DNA from: RUG14223 sp051881075
GTDB lineage: Bacteria > Bacillota > Clostridia > Oscillospirales > Acutalibacteraceae
Direction of reading: 5' to 3'
DNA length: 21,123 nucleotides
Assembly (NCBI GenBank): GCA_051881075.1
Contig: JBJEPE010000022.1
Coordinates: forward strand, 1-21,123
The notes under the pieces: generated by a model
Told to the model about the DNA's origin: nothing
The model's database searches: none
The model's input: the letters and a program-made list of their open reading frames with translations, nothing else
Made by a program: the position numbers and the translations under genes
Shown: positions 6,466 to 13,522 of the stretch, in pieces
Numbering within the stretch: position 1 is the first letter of the stretch
Layout: the number at the start of each line of letters is the position of its first letter

Positions 6466-9212
6466 AACCTTTAAAGCTTACCATGCAGGGCTTCGGCTCA
6501 TATGTAGAAAAGAACGTTATAGACTTTACCGAGCTTGGAGATAATCGGCTGTTCCTGATAACAGGCTCTACAGGCGGCGGTAAGACAACCATACTGGACG
6601 GTATGTGCTTTGCGCTCTACTGTAGAGCAACAGGCGGTATGCGTAGTTGGGACCAGATGAGAAGCATAGGCATTGACGACAGTGTACCTACTACTCTGGA
6701 ATTTGAATTTTCTAGCGCCGGCACTGTTTATAAGTTCTGCCGTAGCAGAAAAATGTACCTTTCAAGAGATAAAACGGAGCAAAAGCCCAAGGACGAACAC
6801 GCCTGCTATAAGCTGGATGAAAGCGGAGCATGGCAACTGATACAGTCAGGGGTTGAAAGCAGAGTCAGCGAGTGTGCATATAACATACTCGGACTTGACT
6901 GTGAGCAATTCTCAAAGGTAATAGTACTGCCGCAGGGAGAATTTAGAAAGCTTCTTCTGTCAAGCTCTAAGGAAAAGGCGGCTATATTTGAAAAGCTTTT
7001 TTCAACTGAAAAGTGGGCGGCTATAACCGAAAGATTAAAGAAAGAAACATCACGTTATTCCGATGACTTAGACAGACTTACCGTGGCACGCAAAACGGTA
7101 TTGGAGAGCGAGAATGTAGCCTCACTTGATGAGCTTAACGGTAAGGTAGAGCAAAACGGAGAATTGCTTACTGCTCAGCAAAAACAAGTGGCAGAATATG
7201 CCGAAAAAATGGATAAGCTTACCCTGCTGATAAACAGGATAACACAGATAGATGCCGTAAACAGCCAGCTTGCGGTAGAAAAGCGCAAGGAAGTGGAGCT
7301 ATCTGACAAAAAGAAAAATTATGATATTAATTTCAGGCATCTTGAGGTTCAGTATAACGGCGGCAAAATATTGCGTGATGAAATAGCCAGGCTTAACGAG
7401 AAGATAACCTTACTTAAAGCCAAGCTTCAGGATTGCGAAAAGCTGGAAGAGCTAAAAGAAAGAATAAATAACTTTGATGAAGATAAGCTTGCGGCAGAAA
7501 AAAGCCAAAAAACCGCCGAAAAGATATTGGAGGACTCTAAGACGCTTCTTGCGAATACCGAGAAGAATATAGCGGAAATGCAGCATAAGATTGATGGCAT
7601 ACCTGCGCTTATGCAAAAGCTGCATACACTTCAAGGCATTAATGAAACGTACGAAAAGCTTGAAAAAGCCAAGCAACGCTTTGAAAGTGCTTTAAGTGAC
7701 GTAGAATCCAAAAAGAAGCTGTACGATAATCAAACCATTGGTTTAGAGGCATTGCAGAACGAAAAAAGACGTATCGAAAGAGAAAAAATGAAAGATATGT
7801 CCGTTACGCTTGCGGGCATTTTACAGGAGAATATGCCTTGTCCTGTTTGTGGCTCTACCGTACACCCTGCGCCTGCCGATAAATTGAGCGAAGAGAGTGC
7901 CGAGCTTGAGGAAAAGCTTGAAAAGATAATAGAGCTTATCGAAGAGGAGGGCAACAAAGCGGCATTTCTGCTTAAAGAATATACTACAGCCATTGCGGAA
8001 AAGGACAGCATAGAGCGTGAAATGACAGATTTACAGGCGCTATGCAACACATATAATATTTATTACAAAACGATTGTTGACGATATATCTGCTCTTAACA
8101 ATGAACTTGATGAGCTTAACAAGCTTAAAATAAGGCTTGATAATACTAAAACCGACCTTGAACGCATAAAGAAGTCAGTATCTGCCAATGAGGTTAGAGC
8201 GAAGCAGGCGACGCAGGCTGTAATTGATAAGGATATAGAGCGTGAACGCATATTAAGCGCAATACAGGAGCTTTCAGAGAAAATGCCGGAGGACGGTACC
8301 TCGGCACATGATATCACGATGACGCTTAATAACCTGACGGATAAAAACAACAGGCTTACAAAGCAGTTGAACGATATCGAATTTAAGTATAATGAAGAGA
8401 AAAAGCAGTATGCCGTTGTTACCGCTATGTATGAAGAAAATCAAGGCAACATATCACGTCTTACCGACCGGTATAAGGAGCTTGCCGAGGGAATACCTGC
8501 AGAGGCGCTTGACAAGCTGGAAGAGCTTAAGGATAAATATACCGAGTACAAAGCTATGTACGAAGATATGCTGACAAAGACTGCGGCTCTTAAAAGCGCA
8601 CAGGAGGCATCTCTCAAGGCAAAAGAAAAGCTGGATTTACTTGAAGATAAATATTTGCAGGCGGATAAAAACTACCGCACATCGGCGCATTTATCCGACC
8701 TTTTTTCCGGCAGAAATCCTCTTAAAGTACCGATAAAGATTTTTGTTTTAAGCATAATGCTTGATAGCATAATCATGCAGGCAAACGGATATTTCGCTAC
8801 ACTAAGCGGCAACAGATATATCCTTAGCAGAGTTACCGACAAGACCCGTGGCAATGCAATGGGTGGGCTCGATATAGAAATATATGACGCATTTTACGGC
8901 AAATACAGAGCCATATATACACTGTCAGGCGGCGAGCTTTTCCTTGCGTCTTTATCACTGGCCTTTGGATTGGCAGACGTAGTGCAGGCCCATGCAGGCG
9001 GAGTTCATCTTGACTCTATTTTTATTGATGAGGGCTTCGGCTCGCTTGATAAAGAAACCCTTGATACTGCAATGCGTGCGCTCAACAGCATTAAGGACAT
9101 GGGCAGACTTGTGGGCATTATCTCACACGTCAGCGAGCTTAAAAGCATGATAGAGGCTAAGATAATAGTTGAAGCAGGCAAAAACGGAAGTAACCTGTAT
9201 ATTGATGCGTAA
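6462..9212 (+). CDS. sbcC: SbcC ATPase subunit of SbcCD (Rad50-like SMC family)
   Basis: This long coiled-coil ATPase tethers DNA ends and drives SbcD. Walker A is G35-S-T-G-G-G-K-T42, the Q-loop lies near VLPQGEF (about 160), the zinc hook is C460-P-V-C463 midway through the chain, the ABC signature is L821-S-G-G-E825, Walker B is S852-I-F-I-D-E857 and the D-loop is S861-L-D863. Lys/Glu-rich heptad-like coiled coil fills about 190-455 and 470-750. At 916 residues it is in the shorter part of the family's usual range. AGGAGG precedes the ATG at 6462, which overlaps the sbcD stop. It is the last gene of the operon; the terminator at 9241 follows. Confidence 0.97.
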   Translation: MKPLKLTMQGFGSYVEKNVIDFTELGDNRLFLITGSTGGGKTTILDGMCFALYCRATGGMRSWDQMRSIGIDDSVPTTLEFEFSSAGTVYKFCRSRKMYLSRDKTEQKPKDEHACYKLDESGAWQLIQSGVESRVSECAYNILGLDCEQFSKVIVLPQGEFRKLLLSSSKEKAAIFEKLFSTEKWAAITERLKKETSRYSDDLDRLTVARKTVLESENVASLDELNGKVEQNGELLTAQQKQVAEYAEKMDKLTLLINRITQIDAVNSQLAVEKRKEVELSDKKKNYDINFRHLEVQYNGGKILRDEIARLNEKITLLKAKLQDCEKLEELKERINNFDEDKLAAEKSQKTAEKILEDSKTLLANTEKNIAEMQHKIDGIPALMQKLHTLQGINETYEKLEKAKQRFESALSDVESKKKLYDNQTIGLEALQNEKRRIEREKMKDMSVTLAGILQENMPCPVCGSTVHPAPADKLSEESAELEEKLEKIIELIEEEGNKAAFLLKEYTTAIAEKDSIEREMTDLQALCNTYNIYYKTIVDDISALNNELDELNKLKIRLDNTKTDLERIKKSVSANEVRAKQATQAVIDKDIERERILSAIQELSEKMPEDGTSAHDITMTLNNLTDKNNRLTKQLNDIEFKYNEEKKQYAVVTAMYEENQGNISRLTDRYKELAEGIPAEALDKLEELKDKYTEYKAMYEDMLTKTAALKSAQEASLKAKEKLDLLEDKYLQADKNYRTSAHLSDLFSGRNPLKVPIKIFVLSIMLDSIIMQANGYFATLSGNRYILSRVTDKTRGNAMGGLDIEIYDAFYGKYRAIYTLSGGELFLASLSLAFGLADVVQAHAGGVHLDSIFIDEGFGSLDKETLDTAMRALNSIKDMGRLVGIISHVSELKSMIEAKIIVEAGKNGSNLYIDA

Positions 9213-9240
9213 CAGCCTACTGTCTTAATAAATTAAAAAC

Positions 9241-9296
9241 AAAAGGTCAAGATTTTTTGCTGCATTTTGTAGCAGTGTGTAAAATCTTGACCTTTT
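9241..9296 (+). terminator. Strong hairpin terminator after sbcC
   Basis: AAAAGGTCAAGATTTT (9241-9256) pairs perfectly over 16 bases with 9281-9296. The 24-base loop itself contains the complementary pieces TGCT and AGCA. The A/T-rich ends allow termination in either direction. It separates the sbcDC operon from the AT-rich pair of genes downstream. Confidence 0.85.
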
Positions 9297-9315
9297 ATTA
9301 AATTAATGATAATAT
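9287..9315 (+). promoter_or_regulatory. Possible promoter of the membrane/PLD-like gene
   Basis: TTGACC (9287-9292) lies in the right arm of the preceding terminator. TAATAT (9310-9315) follows after 17 bases, and TATAAA lies just beyond. The leader then carries the short palindrome GATAATTTATC (9326-9336). Confidence 0.4.
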
Positions 9316-9370
9316 AAAATAAAGGGATAATTTATCGTAATTGTTATATTTATTTGACGGAGGGGATAAA

Positions 9371-10192
9371 GTGGGTAAGGATGTTTTAAAATCAATAATT
9401 ATTGCATTTGTATCCGGTGCGGCAGGTGTTTTTGGAAAAGAATTAGGAGAAAAATTCTTTAATATCAATATACCTACAGTATTCATTATTATTTTGATGA
9501 TTCTTGTAGCAGTAGTGGTTTTCTTGATTTTAAGAAATGCAAAGCTGAAAGAAAACATGAAAAAGCTTGGTATAAAGGATTTTGTATTAAACAAAAATAA
9601 AAATGATTTTGAGGTTAAGGTTGACGGTAAAAAGTATAAGATATTCAACAAAAAAGAGCTTGTTACCGGAACGAATATTAAAAACAGCCATATTACAAGT
9701 GTTAAATTTATAGGTATGATAGCAAAAAAGTGGATTGACGGCACAGAATGTACAAGGCCGGAGTTTAAAAGCTTTTTAGATAACATATCTGAAAAACCTA
9801 AAACCAACGAACCCAAAATCAAATTCCTTATTTTATCGCCTGACAATGAAGGTTGGACAACATATTTAGAGAATAATAAAGACCTTGAGTTTTATAATGA
9901 TTACCTTGAATTTGCTAAAGATTATAAGAATGTATTTGAGATAAGATTATATAAAGAAATATTGCCTTACGGTATGTTGATTGTAAATGATGAATACATG
10001 GCGGTTTCTAAAAGAATAGAAAAGGATATATTCAAAGAAAACGAGAGTGAAATTCCTCACATAATAGTAGAAAAAAATACTAATCCGTTATCAAATGATT
10101 TTTCGCTTTATAGAATATTTGAATATTATTTTGATAGTCTGTGGGAAAACAGCACTAATATTTTAGATTACGGTAACAGTGAAATTGAATGA
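9371..10192 (+). CDS. Membrane-anchored protein with a PLD-like C-terminal domain, partner of the KAP NTPase
   Basis: The product is 273 residues. The start is GTG at 9371, because GGAGGGG (9359-9365) lies 5 bases before it; an upstream TTG at 9341 is rejected. Residues 7-22 are moderately hydrophobic and 34-55 form a clear membrane helix followed by a basic cytoplasmic flank. Residues 100-235 (pattern HITSVKFIG...KIKFLILSP...FEIRLYKEILPYGMLIVNDEYM) resemble PLD-fold sensor domains that lack the HKD catalytic motif. No HxK(x4)D is seen, so it is probably non-catalytic. The last 16 residues (WENSTNILDYGNSEIE) recur at the end of the next gene. It sits 89 bases upstream of the KAP gene and shares its AT-rich composition, suggesting one unit. 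The PLD-like assignment rests on pattern recall only. Confidence 0.75.
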   Translation: MGKDVLKSIIIAFVSGAAGVFGKELGEKFFNINIPTVFIIILMILVAVVVFLILRNAKLKENMKKLGIKDFVLNKNKNDFEVKVDGKKYKIFNKKELVTGTNIKNSHITSVKFIGMIAKKWIDGTECTRPEFKSFLDNISEKPKTNEPKIKFLILSPDNEGWTTYLENNKDLEFYNDYLEFAKDYKNVFEIRLYKEILPYGMLIVNDEYMAVSKRIEKDIFKENESEIPHIIVEKNTNPLSNDFSLYRIFEYYFDSLWENSTNILDYGNSEIE

Positions 10193-10193
10193 C
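10142..10193 (+). repeat. 52-base direct repeat, copy A (3' end of the membrane/PLD-like gene)
   Basis: It runs from tgggaaaacagc to gaaattgaatgac, including the stop codon. It matches 12409-12460 at 50 of 52 bases; the two differences are T/C (synonymous) and G/A (Gly to Ser). Similarity ends one base after the stop codon. See the paired feature and findings. Confidence 0.95.
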
Positions 10194-10281
10194 ATTTGCA
10201 CAAGAACAGGTTTGAATTTATTGCGAATACAACAAAAAGTTAAGTAATAACCTAGTTGAATTTATTTTAGGAGGAATGAAA

Positions 10282-12459
10282 ATGTTTTATGCAGATATAC
10301 CCATATTATCTATTAATCAAGATTTACTAAATAGGGGTAGTTTTGCCAAGCTACTTGCAAAATCTCTCCTAAATTTAAATAATAAGGATACCTTTTCAAT
10401 AGGACTTTTTGGAGAATGGGGAAGCGGAAAAACATCTCTCGTCAATATGATGTTAAGTGAAATTGAATCTTCACAAACGGAAAAAGATAAACTAATAATT
10501 GTGCATTTTGATCCTTGGAATTTTTCAAACGAAGAACAATTACTGTCTCAGTTTTTTATTCGTTTATCAAACGAATTTAGAAGTAAAAAAGATAATTGTT
10601 TATCTAATATTGGTAAAGCATTGCAAGTATATTCAAAAGCTTTTGATATTAATAATAACGTTATATCGATACTACAAAAAATACTCTCCTTGTTGGAAAA
10701 GCGTAACTTAGCAGAAAAAGACATTTTAAAACAGAAAGAATATATTATATCTCTTTTGGAAAAGCAGTCGAGTAAAATCTTAATAGTTATCGATGATATT
10801 GATAGATTAAGCAATCTACAAATAAGACAAGTTTTTCAGCTAATTACATCTGTAGCGAAATTTCCTAATACAATATATCTTCTTGCTTTTGATAAAAAAA
10901 TTGTTGTAAAAGCATTAGAAAAAGTTCAAGAAGGAAAAGGCGAAGACTATTTAGAAAAAGTTATACAAATGCCGATTGAAATACCTAATATTCGAAAAAA
11001 AGAACTTCATCAAGTTTTATTAAATCGCCTTAATAATATAGTCTCAGAACGTAATAATATTCATTTTTCAGAAGAGCGTTTGCAGAGAATATTTGAACCT
11101 TGTATTTCGCCATTTATAAAAAATTTACGAGATGTTAATCGACTTTGTAATTTAGTACGATTTAAAGTTGCAGCGTTAGAAAATGAGGTGGATTTTGTAG
11201 ATGTTGTTTCGATTTCAGTTGCCGAAATATTCTTGCCTGCCATATATGATTGGATTAAGGAGAATAAATCAATTCTTACTGGCGAGAGAGATTTCACAAT
11301 AATAATAAAAAATAAAACACCAAAAGAGTGGTATGAATACTATAAATCACAATTTAATTCTTTACTAATAGAGGATACAACAATTCAATCAGAAAACAAT
11401 ATTATTGATACGGCAATGGTGTTTTTGGCTTATCTATTTCCTCATTTTGGTGATACAGTTGGAAAAATATATAATGACTTAGATTTAGATTTACTAAGAA
11501 AAAACAATAACATTGGACATCCTAGTAAATTTAATAGATATTTTCACCTTGATTTAAATGATATAACTTTGAGAAAATCAGAAATAATACATAACGTTCA
11601 ATTTGCTAATAAAAATGAGCTTATAACGTTTATGCTTAAACAAGACAAAAAAGGAAACTCTTATGAATTTTTAAAAGAAATTCATGCAATGATTTCTGAT
11701 ATTTCCATAGAAAGAACGTTGTGTATTCTTGACTCATTAATAGAATCGTCAAAGTATTTTGTATCAACCAGTGCTTATAGTTACTCAGATTTATTAATTA
11801 TAGACTTAGTCCGAAAGTTAGAAGCAAATGATAGATTACAGTATATATTAAATATTTTAAATTCTGCGGATTTAAACACTTTAATGATTTTATCTAAAAT
11901 TATAAAAGACATAGAATCAGGATATGGAAGATTATCAGACAATGAAAAACAAAGAGATTATTATAAGGTGATAACTATAGATGAACTTGAAATATTAGAA
12001 AAAGAATACTGTAATAAGGTGAAATATGTATTAAAAAAAGAAAATTTATTCTCTATAGATAGATGGAGAATAGTATTTTACCTATTAGAATGTTTGGATC
12101 CTAACTATATTAAAACGTATCTTTCTAATTCATTTAAAGAAGATAGGAACATTTTAAGCTTTTTAGAAGGTGAAGTTGCTATTTGGTCTGGTGGTGATGC
12201 TATCTATGAAATCAATGAGAATTATAAAAAATATTTAGATACTGAGACAATACTGAATGCCATTAGTACTCAACTACAAAAAGGTGAATTCTTTTTTATG
12301 ACTGAAAAAATTCAAAATTGTTGCGGGGCATTCTATTTGAAATTAAATGATAAGTGTAATTCTGATAGACGTATTTGTCAATCAGATGTTAATAAATTAA
12401 TTGATTTATGGGAAAACAGCACCAATATTTTAGATTACAGTAACAGTGAAATTGAATGA
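10282..12459 (+). CDS. KAP-family P-loop NTPase
   Basis: The product is 725 residues. AGGAGG (10269-10274) is one base from the ATG at 10276 but 7 bases from the ATG at 10282, so the latter is chosen. Walker A is G44-E-W-G-S-G-K-T-S52. Walker B is IVID-D-I-D (D171, D172, D174) with the RL that follows in KAP NTPases. A conserved motif VHFDPWNFSNEEQL follows Walker A at about residue 75, as in KAP proteins. KAP NTPases include the phage-exclusion protein PifA, and many carry membrane helices between Walker A and B. None is evident here, whereas the neighbour at 9371 is membrane-anchored. The C-terminal half (about 370-725) has no recognised domain. The last 16 residues copy the tail of the upstream protein. 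A role in membrane-linked defence or stress is inference. Confidence 0.9.
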   Translation: MFYADIPILSINQDLLNRGSFAKLLAKSLLNLNNKDTFSIGLFGEWGSGKTSLVNMMLSEIESSQTEKDKLIIVHFDPWNFSNEEQLLSQFFIRLSNEFRSKKDNCLSNIGKALQVYSKAFDINNNVISILQKILSLLEKRNLAEKDILKQKEYIISLLEKQSSKILIVIDDIDRLSNLQIRQVFQLITSVAKFPNTIYLLAFDKKIVVKALEKVQEGKGEDYLEKVIQMPIEIPNIRKKELHQVLLNRLNNIVSERNNIHFSEERLQRIFEPCISPFIKNLRDVNRLCNLVRFKVAALENEVDFVDVVSISVAEIFLPAIYDWIKENKSILTGERDFTIIIKNKTPKEWYEYYKSQFNSLLIEDTTIQSENNIIDTAMVFLAYLFPHFGDTVGKIYNDLDLDLLRKNNNIGHPSKFNRYFHLDLNDITLRKSEIIHNVQFANKNELITFMLKQDKKGNSYEFLKEIHAMISDISIERTLCILDSLIESSKYFVSTSAYSYSDLLIIDLVRKLEANDRLQYILNILNSADLNTLMILSKIIKDIESGYGRLSDNEKQRDYYKVITIDELEILEKEYCNKVKYVLKKENLFSIDRWRIVFYLLECLDPNYIKTYLSNSFKEDRNILSFLEGEVAIWSGGDAIYEINENYKKYLDTETILNAISTQLQKGEFFFMTEKIQNCCGAFYLKLNDKCNSDRRICQSDVNKLIDLWENSTNILDYSNSEIE

Positions 12460-12460
12460 C
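12409..12460 (+). repeat. 52-base direct repeat, copy B (3' end of the KAP gene)
   Basis: Second copy of 10142-10193, in the same reading frame and including the stop codon, 2267 bases downstream. The two copies bracket the whole KAP gene and its upstream gap. Confidence 0.95.
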
Positions 12461-12469
12461 GTAAACAAA

Positions 12470-12521
12470 AACACCCCTGCGGCGTGGCTGACACTTAGCC
12501 TATATGCCGATAAGGGGTGTT
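12470..12521. terminator. Hairpin terminator between convergent genes
   Basis: AACACCCCT (12470-12478) pairs perfectly with AGGGGTGTT (12513-12521), with weaker inner pairing GGC/GCC. It ends the KAP unit and the minus-strand gene stopping at 12545, and closes the AT-rich block. Confidence 0.7.
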
Positions 12522-12544
12522 ATATTTTGATTAATAATTGTAGA

Positions 12545-13045
12545 TTATTCTTCTACTTCTTCCTCGGTAGCTTCTTCGATAACATCTTCTGCTGCTTCGA
12601 TTACTTCTTCAGTTGCATCTTCTGCTACTTCCTCGGTTGCTTCTTCGGCTACGTCTTCTGCTTCTTCAACGATCTCTTCAACTGTATCTTCAACAGCATC
12701 TTCGCACTCGCAAGTTTCTTCACACTCGCAAGTTTCTTCACACTCGCAAGCTTCTTCGCACTCGCAGGTATCTTCGCACTCGCAAGTCGGTTCCTGAGAC
12801 AGCTTCTTTTCTAAGCACTTAGTGAGAGGGCAGCTCTTAATGCAATTCTTGATTTCGCAAGCCTTAGGAGCATTAAAGAAGCTAAATGAATATTCAATTT
12901 TATCATCTTCCATTTTCTTCTTGTTAATGCCAAGTAACAAAGATGTGTAAGAGAAATCTCCGTTTTCCTCTTTCTTAAACTTGTAAGGTGCTAAACAAGC
13001 AGCGGCGGCTGCGGCAACCAAGCCGATTTTTAAACCCTTTTTCAT
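12545..13045 (-). CDS. Acidic protein with Cys-Glu hexapeptide repeats
   Basis: The product is 166 residues from the ATG at 13045, with AAGGAGGA 9 bases upstream. The N-terminus (MKKGLKIGLVAAAAAACLAP) is basic then Ala-rich: a short membrane or export segment, possibly with a degenerate lipobox ending at C17. A middle part (20-65) of mixed beta-like sequence follows, then a Cys-containing stretch (CEIKNCIKSC..TKC). Next come five tandem hexapeptides of the form [TA]CECE[DE]. The last 50 residues are almost only Glu, Asp, Ala, Val, Thr and Ile in helical repeats (EEATEEV, EDVIEEA). The dense Cys/Glu content would suit metal binding or a disulphide-rich surface spacer, but the function is unknown and I do not recognise the family. 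It is monocistronic, with its own promoter (13114-13141) and a leader hairpin. Confidence 0.8.
   Translation of the reverse strand: MKKGLKIGLVAAAAAACLAPYKFKKEENGDFSYTSLLLGINKKKMEDDKIEYSFSFFNAPKACEIKNCIKSCPLTKCLEKKLSQEPTCECEDTCECEEACECEETCECEETCECEDAVEDTVEEIVEEAEDVAEEATEEVAEDATEEVIEAAEDVIEEATEEEVEE
12705..12790 (-). repeat. 18-base tandem repeat encoding Cys-Glu hexapeptides
   Basis: Units start with cactcgca at 12705, 12723, 12741, 12759 and 12777 (the last partial and diverged). The first two full units are identical and the others differ at a few bases. All keep the frame, so copy number could change by slippage without breaking the gene. Confidence 0.9.
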
Positions 13046-13076
13046 GTTATAACGTCCTCCTTATTTTTTTATGTAC

Positions 13077-13098
13077 TTATTGCCGACTCAGGCAATAA
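13077..13098 (-). promoter_or_regulatory. 5' leader hairpin of the Cys-Glu repeat gene
   Basis: TTATTGCC (13077-13084) and GGCAATAA (13091-13098) form a perfect 8-base stem with a 6-base loop. It lies inside the predicted leader, about 10 bases after the expected transcription start and 16 bases before the ribosome binding site. No T-run follows, so it is more likely an mRNA-stability or protein-binding element than an attenuator. Confidence 0.45.
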
Positions 13099-13113
13099 AT
13101 TATAAGTAATTTA

Positions 13114-13141
13114 AGTATAACACAATTTTTTATAAAGTCAA
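13114..13141 (-). promoter_or_regulatory. Promoter of the Cys-Glu repeat gene
   Basis: On the minus strand, TTGACT (13141-13136), a 16-base spacer and TATACT (13119-13114), with an extended -10 TG one base upstream of the -10 box. Confidence 0.6.
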
Positions 13142-13158
13142 GTATGATAAACCATGAC

Positions 13159-13186
13159 TTGCGTGGATTTTTGTATGTGTTAAAAT
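13159..13186 (+). promoter_or_regulatory. Possible promoter of a short transcription unit
   Basis: TTGCGT (13159-13164), 16 bases, TAAAAT (13181-13186), with an extended -10 TG at 13178-13179. Transcription would begin near 13190-13194. Confidence 0.35.
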
Positions 13187-13189
13187 GAT

Positions 13190-13399
13190 ATGAGCCAAAA
13201 AGAAAGAGAATTAGCTTCAAAATATGCTATAATGAAAACGCTAAACACATTAACCAAGAAAAAAGTACTTATTATGAATATGATAGCACAAGAAACAAGG
13301 AAACAGCAAGCAATATTAAATAAACTGAGCAAACAAAGAACAAATTATACTTACATTCCACTCTTCGATTTTCGAGGTGGTTTTTTATTTCCGCTTTAA
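13190..13399 (+). other. Short transcription unit: possible small RNA or doubtful 69-codon leaderless frame
   Basis: An open frame begins with ATG at 13190 (MSQKERELASKYAIMKTLNT...), basic and probably helical over its first 50 residues. It has no ribosome binding site, and the candidate promoter places the transcript start almost on the ATG, so any translation would be leaderless. A terminator-like hairpin with a T-run (13358-13390) lies inside the last 14 codons, so the stop codon would fall after the transcript end. That argues against the full frame being a gene and leaves a transcript of about 190 bases as an alternative. Within the 477 bases between the genes at 13045 and 13523, nothing else but promoters is seen. 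Confidence 0.25.
13358..13390 (+). terminator. Terminator-like hairpin with T-run
   Basis: CCAC...CGA pairs with TCG...GTGG (13358-13380) with small bulges, followed by TTTTTTATTT. Confidence 0.5.
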
Positions 13400-13452
13400 A
13401 TACAGTATTGCTTGGACTGTTATTTGAGATATAAAAATGCAGTACATTGCTC

Positions 13453-13480
13453 TTGAATAAATACGAAAATCTGATATAAT
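13453..13480 (+). promoter_or_regulatory. Promoter of the GNAT gene
   Basis: TTGAAT (13453-13458), a 16-base spacer, TATAAT (13475-13480) and an extended -10 TG at 13472-13473. The stretch 13456-13481 matches 14476-14501 at 22 of 26 bases. Confidence 0.65.
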
Positions 13481-13522
13481 TAAGCTACATGTAATCTAAG
13501 TCTATTGACAGGAAGTGTTATT

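Noticed and set aside
7730..8350. Minus-strand Ser-rich open frames inside sbcC
   Set aside because: They lie opposite the coiled-coil part of SbcC, where Glu/Lys-rich codons give Ser/Leu/Phe-rich antisense frames; no ribosome binding site is present.
9298..9846. Minus-strand 182-codon hydrophobic open frame opposite the membrane/PLD-like gene
   Set aside because: The plus-strand frame has a strong ribosome binding site and coherent protein features; the antisense frame is Ser/Phe/Ile-rich and has no start signal.
9213..10281. Riboswitch, tRNA or toxin-antitoxin signals around the AT-rich pair
   Set aside because: The gaps hold only the sbcC terminator, a plausible promoter and ribosome binding sites; no known RNA fold or small toxin-antitoxin frame was recognised.
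10142..12460. The 52-base repeats as attL/attR of a classical integrative element
   Set aside because: No integrase, excisionase or tRNA lies between or near them, and the segment is a single gene. A simpler duplication or cassette event is kept as the hypothesis.
12705..12790. Regular 18-base repeats that could suggest a CRISPR-like array
   Set aside because: There are no unique spacers, the period is 18 bases throughout and the repeats translate in frame as Cys-Glu hexapeptides.
12446..12822. Plus-strand open frames opposite the Cys-Glu repeat gene (Leu/Phe-rich or Leu/Arg-rich)
   Set aside because: They are antisense shadows of the repeat-rich minus-strand gene, which has a ribosome binding site and promoter; these frames lack both.
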